A stretch of 64,000 bases of DNA from Sphingobium sp. SCG-1 (GCF_002953135.1 NZ_CP026372.1:2604001-2668000); one strand, 5' to 3'. Positions 26,341-42,846 are shown, counted from the stretch's first letter. Program-made: numbers and translations. Notes: a model not told the origin generated them from the letters alone.

Positions 26341-27408
26341 ATGACGGCATCTGTTGTTCCGGTTATTCTTTCCGGTGGCTCTGGCACGCGCCTCTGGCCC
26401 GTTTCGCGTCCAGAACGACCGAAGCAACTTCTGGCTTTGACGTCTGCGGAGACCATGCTGCAACTTACGGCCCGCCGGACGGATTCCACCACTACTGCGT
26501 CCTACATCTCCTTCGGTGCACCGATTCTCGTCGCCAATGCGGGGCACGCCGATCTGATCGAGGAACAGCTTGCGGAAATCGGTATCACCGAGAGCCATAT
26601 CCTGCTGGAGCCTTTCGGTCGCAACACCGCGCCTGCGATCGCACTGGCGGCGCTGGTTGCGGACGACCCGGCGGACGCGTTGCTCGTCATGCCGAGCGAT
26701 CACGTGATTTTGGACCTTCCCGCCTTCCATGCCGCGATCGCGCAGGCATTGCCGCTGGTCGCGGAGGGCTGGCTCGTGACCTTCGGGATCACGCCCGATG
26801 CTCCGGAAACCGGCTATGGCTACATTCAGATGGGTGAGCCTGTGCAGGGCACTGTCAACTCGGTGACGCGCTTCGTGGAAAAGCCGGACGCAGCGCGCGC
26901 CGCTGAAATGCTGGCCGAGGGCGGGTACGCCTGGAATGCAGGCATATTCCTGTTCCGCGCCGACGCCTATCTCAACGCGCTCGAAACCTTCCAGCCGCAA
27001 ATGCTTGCCGCCGCGAAAGCATCGCTCGACAAGGGCCGCAAGGAGGGGCAGCGCCTCTATCCCGACGCCGCCTCGTTCGAAGCCTGCCCTTCGGACTCGA
27101 TCGACTACGCCGTCATGGAGCGCGCCGAGAAGGTAGCCTGCGTGCCCGTCGACATGGGGTGGTCGGACGTTGGGAGCTGGGATTCGCTCCACACGATCAG
27201 CGACAAGGATGACAATGGTAATGCCGTGCGCGGCGACGTGCTCACCATCGACGCTGCCCGCTGCCTCGTCCACAGTGATGGGCCGCGCGTAGCGATGGTC
27301 GGCGTCGAGGACCTGATCGTTGTCGTGGCCCAAGGTGACATCATGATCCTGCGTCGCGGCCAGTCGCAGAACGTCAAGAAAGTCACCGAAGCCCTGAAGA
27401 ACAGATGA
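26341..27408 (+). CDS. manC: Mannose-1-phosphate guanylyltransferase
   Basis: Makes GDP-mannose from GTP and mannose-1-phosphate; 355 aa. The nucleotidyltransferase motif VILSGGSGTRLWPVSRPERP is at the N-terminus, followed by EPFGRNTAPAIALAA, VMPSDHVI, FVEKPD and WNAGIFLF, with DMGWSDVGSWDSL near residue 275. It ends after a short beta-helix region, so it lacks the C-terminal phosphomannose isomerase domain of bifunctional ManC. The stop overlaps a tiny downstream reading frame by 4 nt. The symbol is by function; manC/algA-type names vary. Confidence 0.92.
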   Translation: MTASVVPVILSGGSGTRLWPVSRPERPKQLLALTSAETMLQLTARRTDSTTTASYISFGAPILVANAGHADLIEEQLAEIGITESHILLEPFGRNTAPAIALAALVADDPADALLVMPSDHVILDLPAFHAAIAQALPLVAEGWLVTFGITPDAPETGYGYIQMGEPVQGTVNSVTRFVEKPDAARAAEMLAEGGYAWNAGIFLFRADAYLNALETFQPQMLAAAKASLDKGRKEGQRLYPDAASFEACPSDSIDYAVMERAEKVACVPVDMGWSDVGSWDSLHTISDKDDNGNAVRGDVLTIDAARCLVHSDGPRVAMVGVEDLIVVVAQGDIMILRRGQSQNVKKVTEALKNR

Positions 27409-27521
27409 GGATGCAAAACCCGCCTGCGGCTTCCCGGCCCACGCTCAAGAACTGGGGAAGCGCGTTTCTCCTGCTATGGGCGGTGCAGCTTGTCATACCC
27501 TTCTTCGCTGCATTTATTTGA
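27405..27521 (+). CDS. Very small putative membrane protein (38 aa)
   Basis: The ATG overlaps the manC stop as ATGA, the usual mark of translational coupling. The 38-aa product has a polar start (MRMQNPPAASRPTLKN) and one hydrophobic helix (GSAFLLLWAVQLVIPFFAA) running nearly to the C-terminus. No family recognised. It could be a regulator or anchor of the adjacent sugar pathway. Coding status is uncertain because of length. Confidence 0.45.
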   Translation: MRMQNPPAASRPTLKNWGSAFLLLWAVQLVIPFFAAFI

Positions 27522-27828
27522 AATCCTCGCATTTTTCGCGCCTACCCTCTTAACAATCTCCAACAGCGTCGCTATATCGCGCTTCAAGAGTTAACGGCCC
27601 TCCCCTGCTTCCCCGGCAGGATGAGCCAGCCTTCCACTGCCCGGGACCCGGTTCGATTTGCGCTCGAACCGAGACGAATAGGGCAGAAATGCGAAGGTTC
27701 TGCCAGACGCTGACAGTGCGGATCGGACAGCCCCGACCCGCACTTTTTTGCGTCACTGGTATGCGCGAATCGGCTGAGCTTTCGCTGCGATGCGAAAATA
27801 AATAGTTCTATCAAGGCAGGACCAACGC
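27522..27828. other. rpoB upstream region with two hairpins
   Basis: 307 bp without a convincing gene. It contains a perfect 8-bp hairpin CGGTTCGA/TCGAACCG (27649-27671, 7-nt loop) and a terminator-like hairpin at 27716-27749. The rpoB ribosome site (AGGCAGGA) is just before 27829. The promoter could not be placed. Confidence 0.6.
27716..27749 (+). terminator. Intrinsic terminator or attenuator 80 nt before rpoB
   Basis: GTGCGG-A-TCGG pairs with CCGA-C-CCGCAC (one A/C mismatch) and is followed directly by TTTTTT. It either ends manC transcripts or attenuates an rpoBC leader starting upstream. Confidence 0.65.
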
Positions 27829-31992
<4,164 letters not shown>

Positions 31993-32001
31993 GGGAACGC
32001 A

Positions 32002-32030
32002 AGGAGCGCTGTCCCCAAGGCGGCGCTCCT
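32002..32030 (+). other. rpoB-rpoC intergenic hairpin
   Basis: AGGAGCGC (32002-32009) and GCGCTCCT (32023-32030) form a perfect 8-bp stem with a 13-nt loop, 10 nt after the rpoB stop. No T-run follows, so processing or mRNA stabilisation is more likely than termination. Confidence 0.5.
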
Positions 32031-32070
32031 CCCCCGCTCCGATATTTTACCCTCCTGAGGGAATTTGAAA

Positions 32071-36321
<4,251 letters not shown>

Positions 36322-36370
36322 GAATGAAGACGCCGCGACCATGAGGGACGCAGCGTCCTGAAAATGAGAA

Positions 36371-36400
36371 GCCGCCGGGTGCAAATCCGGCGGCTTTTTT
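36371..36400 (+). terminator. Strong intrinsic terminator of rpoBC
   Basis: GCCGCCGG and CCGGCGGC form a perfect 8-bp stem around an 8-nt loop and are followed at once by TTTTTT, 50 nt after the rpoC stop. Confidence 0.92.
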
Positions 36401-36620
36401 CATGCCCCAAACACCGCTGTCCTGCGGTGAAAAAGCAGGAGGCGGGGTCACAGATTATCCCTCTTCAGGCTGAACTAAACGGGCTGCCTTGACGTTGACG
36501 ACGCACGACGTGCACAATGCTTTCATCGGATGTGAGGGCCACCAGCGCACAAGCGGGTGCTGGATCACATAGGATAAAGAGCCGAGACTCAACGATCGCC
36601 ATAAAGCCACCGGGAGGACA

Positions 36621-37541
36621 ATGATGCGCGCAGTCCCATCTCGTTTGGCGAAAATATGTTTGCGGAGCATGGGCTTACCTCTCGCATTAGCCGGTTGCTC
36701 GCCGGCTACCATTCTTTCGCCTGACGGCCCCATTGCAGACGCAAACCGGACCATCCTGCTGAATTCGCTCGTCATCATGCTGGCGATCGTAATCCCGACG
36801 ATCGTGGCGACCTTGGCATTCGCATGGTGGTTCAGGGAAGGGAACACAAAGGCAAAGTACCGCCCCGATTTTGTGTATTCCGGCCGCATAGAGATGATCG
36901 TCTGGTCGATCCCGATCTTGGTGATCCTGTTCTTGGGCGGCGTGATCTGGGTCGGCAGCCATGATCTAGACCCGCGCCGACCGATCCAATCCACCATGCC
37001 GCCGCTGGAGGTTCAGGTCGTCTCGCTCGATTGGAAGTGGTTGTTCATCTACCCGCGCGAGGGGATTGCGACCGTTAACATGTTGATGATCCCCGTCGGG
37101 CGTCCCGTGCATTTCAGGCTTACCTCGGCGAGCGTCATGAATACCTTTTTCGTGCCGCGGCTGGGCTCCATGATCTACACGATGAACAGAATGGAGACGG
37201 AGTTGAACCTGCGCGCCGATCGGCCCGGCACCATCTATGGACAGTCGGCGCACTTCAGCGGCGATGGCTTTTCCGACATGAACTTCGGCGTGCGATCAGT
37301 TCCGCCAACGGAGTTTGCCAACTGGGTAGCCCGCACGAGGACGCAAGGCCCGACGCTCGACGCGAGGGGCTATGCGGCGCTCTACAAGCAGAGCAGCAAT
37401 GTGAAACCTTTTAGCTATCGCGCGACACAACCAGGATTGTTCGAAGCGATCGTCAGCCAGAAGATCAAACCGCAACCTGGCCCCTCCACAGGCGGCGGTC
37501 GCGACCCGAATATTTCGCCAGAGCCGCTGGAGCATAAATGA
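36621..37541 (+). CDS. cyoA: Cytochrome o ubiquinol oxidase subunit II
   Basis: Subunit II of the bo3-type quinol oxidase, 306 aa. A lipoprotein signal ends at LAGC (Cys about 26). Two membrane helices follow (about 45-70 and 90-110), then a periplasmic cupredoxin domain (VSLDWKWLFIYP, SAHFSGDGFSDMNF). The CuA Cys/His ligands of cytochrome c oxidases are absent, as expected for a quinol oxidase. Two adjacent ATGs exist; the second (36624) has the better distance to GGGAGG. First gene of cyoABCD. Confidence 0.95.
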   Translation: MMRAVPSRLAKICLRSMGLPLALAGCSPATILSPDGPIADANRTILLNSLVIMLAIVIPTIVATLAFAWWFREGNTKAKYRPDFVYSGRIEMIVWSIPILVILFLGGVIWVGSHDLDPRRPIQSTMPPLEVQVVSLDWKWLFIYPREGIATVNMLMIPVGRPVHFRLTSASVMNTFFVPRLGSMIYTMNRMETELNLRADRPGTIYGQSAHFSGDGFSDMNFGVRSVPPTEFANWVARTRTQGPTLDARGYAALYKQSSNVKPFSYRATQPGLFEAIVSQKIKPQPGPSTGGGRDPNISPEPLEHK

Positions 37542-39550
37542 TGTTCGGGAAACTCGATTGGACGGCCATCCCCTTCGATGAGCCTATTCCGCTCGTGGCG
37601 GCGGCTGTCGTGTTTGCCGGCTTGCTTGGTGTCCTCGCGTGGGTCACGAAGAAGCGCTATTGGCCCTATCTCTGGCACGAATGGATCACGAGCGTCGATC
37701 ATAAGCGGATCGGCGTCATGTACACGATGCTCGCTCTGCTGATGCTGATCCGCGGCTTCGTTGACGCTATCATGATGCGGACGCAGCAGTCGATGGCCGT
37801 CGGTGGCGCGCAGGGCTATCTTCCCCCCGATCATTACGACCAGATTTTCAGCGCCCACGGCACCATCATGATCTTCTTCGGTGCGATGCCGTTCGTGATC
37901 GGACTGATGAACTTCGTTGTACCGTTGCAGCTCGGCGTGCGCGACGTGGCCTTCCCGACACTCAATTCCGTGAGTTTCTGGCTGACGGCGGCAGGCGCCT
38001 TGCTGGTAAACGTCAGCCTCGTCATCGGCGAGTTCGCGCGGACCGGGTGGCTTCCCTATGCGCCGTTGAGCGAGACGACCTACTCACCGGGCGTAGGCGT
38101 CGACTATTACCTGTGGGCGATCCAGATATCGGGGGTGGGCACGTTGATGTCGGGGATCAACCTCGTCACGACAATCCTGAAGATGCGTGCGCCGGGCATG
38201 TCTTACCTGCGGATGCCGATGTTCTGCTGGACGTCGCTGGGCTCGAACATGCTGATCGTCGCGGCCTTCCCGATCCTGACCGCGACGCTCGCGATGCTGA
38301 CGCTCGACCGGTATCTGGGCTTCCACTTCTTCACCAATGAAGCCGGCGGCAACATGATGATGTTCGTGAACCTCATCTGGGCGTGGGGCCATCCCGAAGT
38401 GTATATCCTGATCCTGCCCGCGTTTGGCATCTTCTCGGAGATATTCTCAACTTTCTCCGGTAAGCCACTGTTCGGCTATCGGTCCATGGTCGCGGCGACG
38501 CTGTTTATCGTGATTGTATCGTTCTGCGTCTGGCTTCACCACTTTTTTACGATGGGCGCAGGTGCGGACGTGAATGCGGCGTTTGGCATTGCCACTTCGG
38601 TCATTGCCGTTGGGACAGGGGTCAAGATCTACAACTGGCTGTTCACGATGTATGGCGGTCGCCTCCGCTTCCCGACGCCGATGCTCTGGTCCCTCGCCTT
38701 CATGGTCACTTTCGTCATCGGCGGGATGACCGGGGTTCTCCTCGCCGTGCCGCCAGCCGACTTCATGCTGCACAACTCGATGTTCCTGGTGGCGCATTTC
38801 CACAATGTCATCGTTGGCGGCGTCGTGTTCGGCGTGATTGCAGGCTATACGTTCTGGTTTCCCAAGGCGTTCGGTTTCTCGTTGGATGAACGCTGGGGAA
38901 AGATCGCGTTCTGGCCTTCGCTGATGGGCTTTGTTCTCACTTTTGGCGCGCTCTACGTCGTTGGACTGGAGGGCATGACGCGGCGGCTCCAGCATGTCGA
39001 AGTCGACGAATGGGTGCCTTGGCTCCATGTGGCGCTGGCGGGCGTCGCGTTCATGATCGTAGGCGTGGCGGCCCAAGTTGTGCAACTCGTCGTCAGTATC
39101 CGCGACCGCGAGCGGTTGCGCGATATGACGGGAGATCCTTGGGACGGCCGTAGCCTCGAATGGTCGACGCCTTCCCCGCCTCCAGCCTTCAACTTCGCGG
39201 TCATGCCCAATGTGCAGGGTGAAGAAGCCTATTGGGGCGTCAAACAGCGCGCAATTGAAGAGCAGCGGTTGGGCGAGGAGCCTGATTATGAGGAGATCGA
39301 GATGCCGCGCAATTCGCCGACCGGCATCATTACTGCGTTCTTCTCGACTTTGATCGGGTTCGCCTTGATCTGGCACATCTGGTGGCTGGCGATCGTGGGC
39401 TTTGTCGGCGCCTATGCCACGTTCGTGGTGTTCGCGTGGCGCGACATTGAGGAATACGACATCCCCGCAGAAGAAGTTGCACGCGTCGACCGCGCCCGCC
39501 GCGAAGCACGCCAGCAATGGCTTTCCGAACGTGCGGAAAATCCCGCATGA
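37538..39550 (+). CDS. cyoB: Cytochrome o ubiquinol oxidase subunit I
   Basis: Haem-copper catalytic subunit, 670 aa, about 15 membrane helices. Low-spin haem ligand region FSAHGTIMIFFGAMP, the Cu-B/Tyr helix WAWGHPEVYILILPAFG, the His pair WLHHFFTMGAG and the haem ligands VAHFHNVIVGG are all present, so it should pump protons and reduce O2. The ATG overlaps cyoA by 4 nt. Confidence 0.97.
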   Translation: MMFGKLDWTAIPFDEPIPLVAAAVVFAGLLGVLAWVTKKRYWPYLWHEWITSVDHKRIGVMYTMLALLMLIRGFVDAIMMRTQQSMAVGGAQGYLPPDHYDQIFSAHGTIMIFFGAMPFVIGLMNFVVPLQLGVRDVAFPTLNSVSFWLTAAGALLVNVSLVIGEFARTGWLPYAPLSETTYSPGVGVDYYLWAIQISGVGTLMSGINLVTTILKMRAPGMSYLRMPMFCWTSLGSNMLIVAAFPILTATLAMLTLDRYLGFHFFTNEAGGNMMMFVNLIWAWGHPEVYILILPAFGIFSEIFSTFSGKPLFGYRSMVAATLFIVIVSFCVWLHHFFTMGAGADVNAAFGIATSVIAVGTGVKIYNWLFTMYGGRLRFPTPMLWSLAFMVTFVIGGMTGVLLAVPPADFMLHNSMFLVAHFHNVIVGGVVFGVIAGYTFWFPKAFGFSLDERWGKIAFWPSLMGFVLTFGALYVVGLEGMTRRLQHVEVDEWVPWLHVALAGVAFMIVGVAAQVVQLVVSIRDRERLRDMTGDPWDGRSLEWSTPSPPPAFNFAVMPNVQGEEAYWGVKQRAIEEQRLGEEPDYEEIEMPRNSPTGIITAFFSTLIGFALIWHIWWLAIVGFVGAYATFVVFAWRDIEEYDIPAEEVARVDRARREARQQWLSERAENPA

Positions 39551-40236
39551 GCAGCGCGCCCGCCCATCCAGCGGAACATAGCGCGCGTCATCAGCACAGC
39601 GACCCCTATGCTCTTGGCCGCGGACATGGAGGCCATGGCAGGGGCGCAACCGGTCACGGCGAGGGCGGTCCGGCGTCCAAACGCGTCATTGTCAGCTACG
39701 GGTTCTGGATTTACCTGCTGTCAGACATCGTCATGTTCTCCGCCTTCTTCGCGGCGTATGCCGTGCTAGCTGGCGAGACGGCGGGCGGGCCGACGGGACG
39801 CGAAATCTTCGGTCTTGGCCGCGTGGCGATCGAGACGACATGTCTGCTCCTGTCCAGTTTCACTTGCGGGTTGGGCAGTATCGCCGCCGAAAGGCGCGAC
39901 ATGCGCGCGACGCAGCTATGGCTTCTCGTCACCGGTATCCTCGGCGCGCTTTTCCTAGCCATCGAACTTCAGGAGTTCACCGAGCTGATAGCACAGGGCG
40001 CGGGGCCGCAACGCAGCGCCTTCCTGTCCGCCTTCTTCGCGCTTGTTGGGCTGCATGGCCTACATGTCGGCGTAGGACTGCTCTGGCTGGGCACCATGAT
40101 GGCGCAGATTGCCGTGAAGGGCTTCCGGCCGAATATCCGGCGGCGGCTGCTGTGTTTCAATTTGTTTTGGCATGCGCTCGACATCATCTGGGTGGGTGTC
40201 TTCTCCATCGTCTATCTACTGGGAAGCGGCATATGA
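39547..40236 (+). CDS. cyoC: Cytochrome o ubiquinol oxidase subunit III
   Basis: 229 aa with five predicted membrane helices after a His/Gly-rich polar N-terminus. Signatures are YGFWIYLLSDIVMFSAFFAA and FFALVGLHGLHVGVGLLW. The ATG at 39547 overlaps the cyoB stop (ATGA); a longer in-frame start at 39517 lies inside cyoB and is not favoured. Confidence 0.95.
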   Translation: MSSAPAHPAEHSARHQHSDPYALGRGHGGHGRGATGHGEGGPASKRVIVSYGFWIYLLSDIVMFSAFFAAYAVLAGETAGGPTGREIFGLGRVAIETTCLLLSSFTCGLGSIAAERRDMRATQLWLLVTGILGALFLAIELQEFTELIAQGAGPQRSAFLSAFFALVGLHGLHVGVGLLWLGTMMAQIAVKGFRPNIRRRLLCFNLFWHALDIIWVGVFSIVYLLGSGI

Positions 40237-40625
40237 GCAGGGAAGAGGACGATTTTCAAGACAGCGCCCCCGGCGAGGAGCACGTCAACGCGCATGAACC
40301 GATAGGCGGCGCACGGGGTTACATTCTGGGGCTTGGCTTGGCCGCGTTGCTGACGGCGGCGTCCTTTTGGGTCGGCTGGACGGACATGATCTGGCGCCCA
40401 GCGGTTCCTGCCGCTATCGTGGTGCTGGCGATTGCGCAGATGGGCGTGCACCTTGTTTTTTTCCTGCACATCACAACGGGTCCGGACAACACCAACAACG
40501 TCATTGCGCTGGCCTTTGGAGTGTTGATCGTCTTACTGGTGGTGCTCGGCTCGATCTGGATCATGGCGCACCTCAACCATGGTATGCAGATGGGGCCGGA
40601 CGATATGAAGACGCATATGATCTAG
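40233..40625 (+). CDS. cyoD: Cytochrome o ubiquinol oxidase subunit IV
   Basis: 130 aa, three membrane helices (about 28-48, 54-75, 85-108) after an acidic N-terminus; the block QMGVHLVFFLHI is typical of CyoD. Starts with ATGA overlap on cyoC. No cyoE (haem O synthase) follows here. Confidence 0.92.
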   Translation: MSREEDDFQDSAPGEEHVNAHEPIGGARGYILGLGLAALLTAASFWVGWTDMIWRPAVPAAIVVLAIAQMGVHLVFFLHITTGPDNTNNVIALAFGVLIVLLVVLGSIWIMAHLNHGMQMGPDDMKTHMI

Positions 40626-40733
40626 AGCGCCGTCCGTCTTCGTCGTGCCGCCATGTCTTGCCAGGGGTTCATGCAGAGGGCATTGACTTGAGTGAGGCCG
40701 ACGCCAGCGTCGAAGCAACCAAGGACTGCCACC

Positions 40734-40970
40734 GTGACGAATATAGCCTGGGATCAACCCGCAACACTGATCGATCTGGACGGGAAGGCACCGCTTATCT
40801 CCAACATCCGAGAATGCGCCCGTCACTTCGCCGCGTTAAAGCCCCAGCATCAGCAAGAGGCGCGCGTGTTGCTCACCCAGCCGGTTTTCCGCGAGGGCAG
40901 GAAAACGCGAACCTGGATACTAGAGCCTCAAGAAATCGCGGCGTTGGTGACGCAATTATCGGACGCGTGA
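40734..40970 (+). CDS. Small hypothetical protein upstream of GST-like gene
   Basis: 78 aa from a GTG with AAGGA 8 nt upstream. Contains WDQPATLIDLDGKAPLISNI and an Arg-rich, helical C-terminal half (EARVLLTQPVFREGRKTR). It is shaped like short alphaproteobacterial DUF982-type proteins but no family match is certain. Its stop overlaps the GTG of the next gene (GTGA), implying a two-gene operon. A GTG at 40692 would extend it by 14 residues but lacks a good ribosome site. Confidence 0.6.
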   Translation: MTNIAWDQPATLIDLDGKAPLISNIRECARHFAALKPQHQQEARVLLTQPVFREGRKTRTWILEPQEIAALVTQLSDA

Positions 40971-41614
40971 ACACGCCGCCTTATCCCGTTCTCTACAGTT
41001 TCCGCAGATGCCCCTACGCCATGCGGGCACGCATGGCGCTGCTGGTCAGCGGCACCGTCTGCGAATTGCGCGAGGTGAAACTTGCAGACAAGCCCCAGGC
41101 AATGATTGACGCCTCGCCAAAGGCCACGGTTCCGGTGCTTGTGCTCGGTGATGGGCAGGTACTGGACGAAAGTCTGGACATCATGCTTTGGGCGCTAGGC
41201 AACCATGATCCCGAAAAGTGGCTGGAAGGCGATCCCGCGTCTTTGATCGAGACTAACGATGGCGCGTTCAAATATCATCTGGATCGATACAAATATGCGA
41301 CACGATACGATACCGACCCTATCGAGCATCGAACCGCCGCCGTCCGCATTCTGCTGAACTTAGAAGAGCGTCTGTCACACAATATCAATCTGCTTCGGGA
41401 CGAGCGGTCCCTCTCCGATATCGCCATCCTGCCCTTTATCCGGCAATTTGCAGAGGCAGATCGCGCACACTTCGACTCACTGCCACTTCCACGCCTTCAA
41501 TCCTGGGTTAAATGCCATATCCAATCACCCCTCTTTTGCGGGGCTATGGTTCGGCTCGCACCGTGGCAGCCGGGTCAGGCACCCGTCATGTTGGGATCAG
41601 AGCACGCGCATTGA
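40967..41614 (+). CDS. Glutathione S-transferase family protein
   Basis: 215 aa, thioredoxin-like N-terminal fold: YPVLYSFRRCPYAMRARMAL places a CPY active-site motif in the glutaredoxin/omega-GST position, followed by the cis-Pro segment KATVPVLVLGDGQVLDES. The C-terminal half is helical (SLSDIAILPFIRQFAEADR). Uses glutathione, probably for reduction or deglutathionylation; substrate unknown. Begins at GTG 40967, overlapping the previous stop. Confidence 0.85.
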   Translation: MNTPPYPVLYSFRRCPYAMRARMALLVSGTVCELREVKLADKPQAMIDASPKATVPVLVLGDGQVLDESLDIMLWALGNHDPEKWLEGDPASLIETNDGAFKYHLDRYKYATRYDTDPIEHRTAAVRILLNLEERLSHNINLLRDERSLSDIAILPFIRQFAEADRAHFDSLPLPRLQSWVKCHIQSPLFCGAMVRLAPWQPGQAPVMLGSEHAH

Positions 41615-41629
41615 AATGCTCAGGGTGGA

Positions 41630-41803
41630 TCAAGCGCCCGCGATGCCCTCCATAACCTTACCATGGCCGTTGCAATATTCGCATTGCTCACCGTCGACTT
41701 CGCCAGTGCCATTGCAGCGGGGACAAATATTTTCGCCGATGCCTGCCGGTCCGGGTGGTCCCACATCACCGGGAGCAGGATTATCAGGGTCAGGGGATTC
41801 CAT
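41630..41803 (-). CDS. 57-aa DnaJ-type zinc-finger (CxxCxGxG) protein
   Basis: Short reading frame with an acidic Pro/Gly-rich head (MESPDPDNPAPGD) and two DnaJ-like metal motifs: CPRCNGTG at 27-34 and CEYCNGHG at 41-48. Four Cys can bind one zinc, as in half of a DnaJ Cys-rich domain. GGAG lies 8 nt upstream of the ATG. No J-domain is present. It lies on the same strand as the cyclodeaminase-like gene. Function is unknown; a small chaperone-like or metal-binding role is inference. Confidence 0.75.
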   Translation of the reverse strand: MESPDPDNPAPGDVGPPGPAGIGENICPRCNGTGEVDGEQCEYCNGHGKVMEGIAGA

Positions 41804-41895
41804 AAACTACTCCATTGCAAGCGGAGCGCCGCATGGCGCGGCAACCGGGCGACATAAGCTAGCTAACGACCAACTTCTCAATTGGGTCCACACTA

Positions 41896-42399
41896 TTAGA
41901 CGCCTGAGGAGTTTGGCGACGCAAGCTCAGATGCATTCGCCCGCTGGATTGCGGCGGCACTTTCGGAGAGGGAAAGCGCTGCCGTCAGATCGTTCGTCAT
42001 GTTCGCATTTATAATAGGCCGAACACCCTGCACGATCAGGTCCACCTCGTCGCACAATGCCAACATCCGCTTCGCCAGATCATCCAGCGCCTGCGCTTCA
42101 TCGTCCACGCAATCCGCCGCAGCAGGCCCCTCATGCTTTGCCGCCAACATCGCCGCAAACCGCGCGGCGTCCTCGTCAGCCAACGCGAGCGCGGCTTCAC
42201 CAATAGTGGCGAGCCGACCGTCGGCTTGGGAGAGTTCAGCCTCGCGACGATGTTTGAGAGTCATCAGCACCGCCTTGCGCGCCAGTGCTGAGGCCATTGC
42301 CAAGGCGACACCGCTCGCCGCACCCGCGCCTGGCGACGGCTTTATAGTGGCGATGTCCGACAGGAATCCGCCGATTACTTCGTGAGCAATCCTGTTCAC
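41896..42399 (-). CDS. Cyclodeaminase/cyclohydrolase family protein (FTCD-C like)
   Basis: 167 aa helical protein matching the formiminotransferase-cyclodeaminase C-terminal family. N-terminal IKPSPGAGAASGVALAMASA corresponds to the PGGGSAAA helix turn, and DEDAARFAAMLAA to the central acidic helix. It stands alone, without the formiminotransferase domain, so a one-carbon (folate) role is possible but not shown. Start is GTG at 42399 with a weak ribosome site. 36 nt downstream of the 42-aa acidic protein gene. Confidence 0.78.
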   Translation of the reverse strand: MNRIAHEVIGGFLSDIATIKPSPGAGAASGVALAMASALARKAVLMTLKHRREAELSQADGRLATIGEAALALADEDAARFAAMLAAKHEGPAAADCVDDEAQALDDLAKRMLALCDEVDLIVQGVRPIINANMTNDLTAALSLSESAAAIQRANASELASPNSSGV

Positions 42400-42435
42400 G
42401 CTCGTCTGCGCGTTCTCATCGACGGGAATGCTGCG

Positions 42436-42564
42436 TTATTGATAGCCGCCTTCTTCCTCACGCTCTTCGGCGGCATCCTTCTGTGCCTCCTCCATTGCCT
42501 CTTCGGTGTCATCTTCGTTTTCGGCCAACTCTTTGGGATCATTCGGACCTGTAGCGGAAATCAT
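42436..42564 (-). CDS. 42-aa strongly acidic small protein
   Basis: ATG at 42564 with AAGGA 7 nt upstream. The product starts MISATGPNDPKELAENEDD and ends in EEREEEGGYQ, with more than a third Asp/Glu, predicted helical and soluble. The antisense frame is hydrophobic, which can mislead annotation. No family recognised. Probably cotranscribed with the cyclodeaminase-like gene. Confidence 0.55.
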   Translation of the reverse strand: MISATGPNDPKELAENEDDTEEAMEEAQKDAAEEREEEGGYQ

Positions 42565-42770
42565 CACTGTATCCTTGGCTGTGGTTGCACAGGATGATTT
42601 AGAACCTGCTGCGTTAAGCAAGGTTCCCCTGTCACGAGCTGCGGCAAACAGCGGAATATAGGTCCACCTGTTCAAATGCTGGCGTGCCGTAGCATAAATT
42701 AGCGACACGGCGGTGTAACGAACATAGGGAGAATGCGCCCTCAACGCAAAGATCGACGGCATGCAATCTC
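42565..42770. other. Region without recognised gene, ahead of an orphan + terminator
   Basis: No credible protein on either strand. The + strand ends in a strong terminator (42771-42807), although no + gene precedes it. A small RNA of up to about 200 nt is possible. Confidence 0.4.
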
Positions 42771-42807
42771 GGGCTCGGCAAGCCCCCCTTGGCCGAGCCC
42801 AATTTTT
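42771..42807 (+). terminator. Orphan intrinsic terminator on + strand
   Basis: GGGCTCGGC (42771-42779) and GCCGAGCCC (42792-42800) form a perfect 9-bp stem, followed by AATTTTT. The reverse orientation has no T-run. Both flanking genes are on the minus strand. Confidence 0.7.
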
Positions 42808-42846
42808 CTGAGCAGCAACAATCGCAAGCCGATCAGACCGCAGGCC

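Noticed and set aside
27649..27671. Hairpin with GGTTCGA considered as a tRNA T-arm
   Set aside because: No acceptor, D- or anticodon arm can be built around it.
38447..39649. 400-codon minus frame under cyoB/cyoC
   Set aside because: Antisense to cyoB and cyoC; rich in His/Arg/Asp with no motif.
42382..42597. 71-codon hydrophobic frame on the + strand, resembling a membrane protein
   Set aside because: Exact antisense of the acidic 42-aa protein and the start of the cyclodeaminase gene; GAG/GAA codons read as Leu/Phe on the other strand.
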